From: Candidatus Omnitrophota bacterium
GTDB lineage: Bacteria; Omnitrophota; Gorgyraeia; Tantalellales; Tantalellaceae
Length of the DNA: 11,421 nucleotides
Assembly (NCBI GenBank): GCA_030631915.1
Contig: DAOVKF010000039.1
Span: 1-11,421 of the forward strand
Reading direction: 5' to 3'
In this document: positions 11,174-11,421 of the stretch, in pieces
Layout of the letters: each line of letters opens with the position of its first letter
How positions within the stretch are numbered: the first letter of the stretch is position 1
The notes under the pieces: generated by a model
The model's input: only the letters and a program-made list of their open reading frames with translations
What the model was told of the DNA's origin: nothing
Database searches by the model: none
Program-made: the position numbers and the translations under genes

Positions 11174-11421
11174 ATGAAACAACCATTCTTTTCTGTCATA
11201 ATACCGACCTTTAACCGGAAGCCCTTTCTGCGAAAATGCATAAATTCCGTTCTTGAGCAAAGTTATGATAACTTTGAGATCATCGTGATCGATGACGGGT
11301 CCTCGGACGGGACGGAAGAACTGGTCACCTCCTGCGGTGATAAAAGGATAAACTATCATTATCAGCGGAACCACGGCGTGGCGCATTCCCGCAACCGGGC
11401 GCTGTCGTTTTCCAAAGGGGA
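11174..11421 (+). CDS. Family 2 glycosyltransferase, N-terminal part (cut by the window edge)
   Basis: The frame from ATG 11174 is open to the end (82 full codons). The sequence is a textbook GT-A fold N-terminus: SVIIPTFNR (7-15), a helix CINSVLEQSYDNFEII, and the nucleotide-sugar-binding IDDGSSDGTEE (39-49), followed by NHGVAHSRNRALSFSKG. GT2 enzymes transfer a sugar from a nucleotide donor, typically in envelope polysaccharide, lipopolysaccharide or glycoprotein synthesis. Donor and acceptor cannot be deduced. The start could also be GTG 11171, directly before the ATG. No Shine-Dalgarno sequence is visible, so a leaderless or weakly initiated transcript is possible. The DXD motif would lie beyond the window. 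Confidence 0.93.
   Translation, partial: MKQPFFSVIIPTFNRKPFLRKCINSVLEQSYDNFEIIVIDDGSSDGTEELVTSCGDKRINYHYQRNHGVAHSRNRALSFSKG

Noticed and set aside
11118..11186. Upstream ATG (11186) as the start of the LOG gene
   Set aside because: The added 23 residues have no family similarity, the ATG lies beyond the -10-like element and would overlap the divergent glycosyltransferase start, and the ATG at 11117 has a far better ribosome binding site.
11156..11386. Minus-strand ORF of 76 codons opposite the glycosyltransferase
   Set aside because: It is a shadow of a clear GT2 N-terminus with the DDGSSDGT motif on the plus strand.

Overview
The window is dominated by one minus-strand open reading frame. 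It starts at an ATG at 10404 and runs without a stop to position 1, where it leaves the window. That is 3,468 codons with the C-terminus missing, so the product is a giant protein of roughly 380 kDa or more. I translated the whole frame triplet by triplet and saw no in-frame stop. Two ordinary genes lie to its right: a LOG/TIGR00725-type nucleotide phosphoribohydrolase on the minus strand (10650-11117), and the start of a family 2 glycosyltransferase on the plus strand (11174 to the window end).

The likely source is a Gram-negative-type bacterium. A Candidatus Omnitrophota (former OP3) or related PVC-group genome is my best guess. The grounds are the multi-kilobase mosaic gene, its signal peptide ending in VWANPD, and its mix of membrane methyltransferase-like, TPR, coiled-coil and repeat modules. 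This is pattern recognition; nothing in the window, such as rRNA, proves the taxonomy.

From its N-terminus (10404) toward its C-terminus (1), the giant protein contains these parts: a signal peptide; an uncharacterised N-terminal segment; a first isoprenylcysteine-methyltransferase-like (ICMT/NnrU-type) membrane domain; a P-loop kinase-like domain; a short hydrophobic linker (copy A); a second ICMT-like domain; the same linker again (copy A', about 94% identical in DNA); a TPR array of about 700 residues with a fresh 66-bp tandem duplication; a HEAT-like helical stretch; a charged A/E/K/R helix; an unrecognised region; a domain with an HExxE...H motif; about six tandem repeats of roughly 90 residues that I cannot assign to a known family; another helical stretch; and two XRE/Cro-type helix-turn-helix motifs at the window edge.

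The internal duplications show how the gene grew. An ICMT-plus-linker unit is present twice, and the kinase domain sits exactly between the ICMT and linker parts of the N-terminal unit, as an insertion (or a loss from the other copy) of about 759 bp.

The giant gene appears to have its own promoter (TTGATA, 17-nt spacer, TATAAT; 10449-10477). A large imperfect stem-loop (10538-10592) separates it from the LOG gene. The LOG and glycosyltransferase genes diverge from a 56-bp gap that contains a palindromic -10-like element. No RNA genes, CRISPR arrays or insertion sequences were seen.
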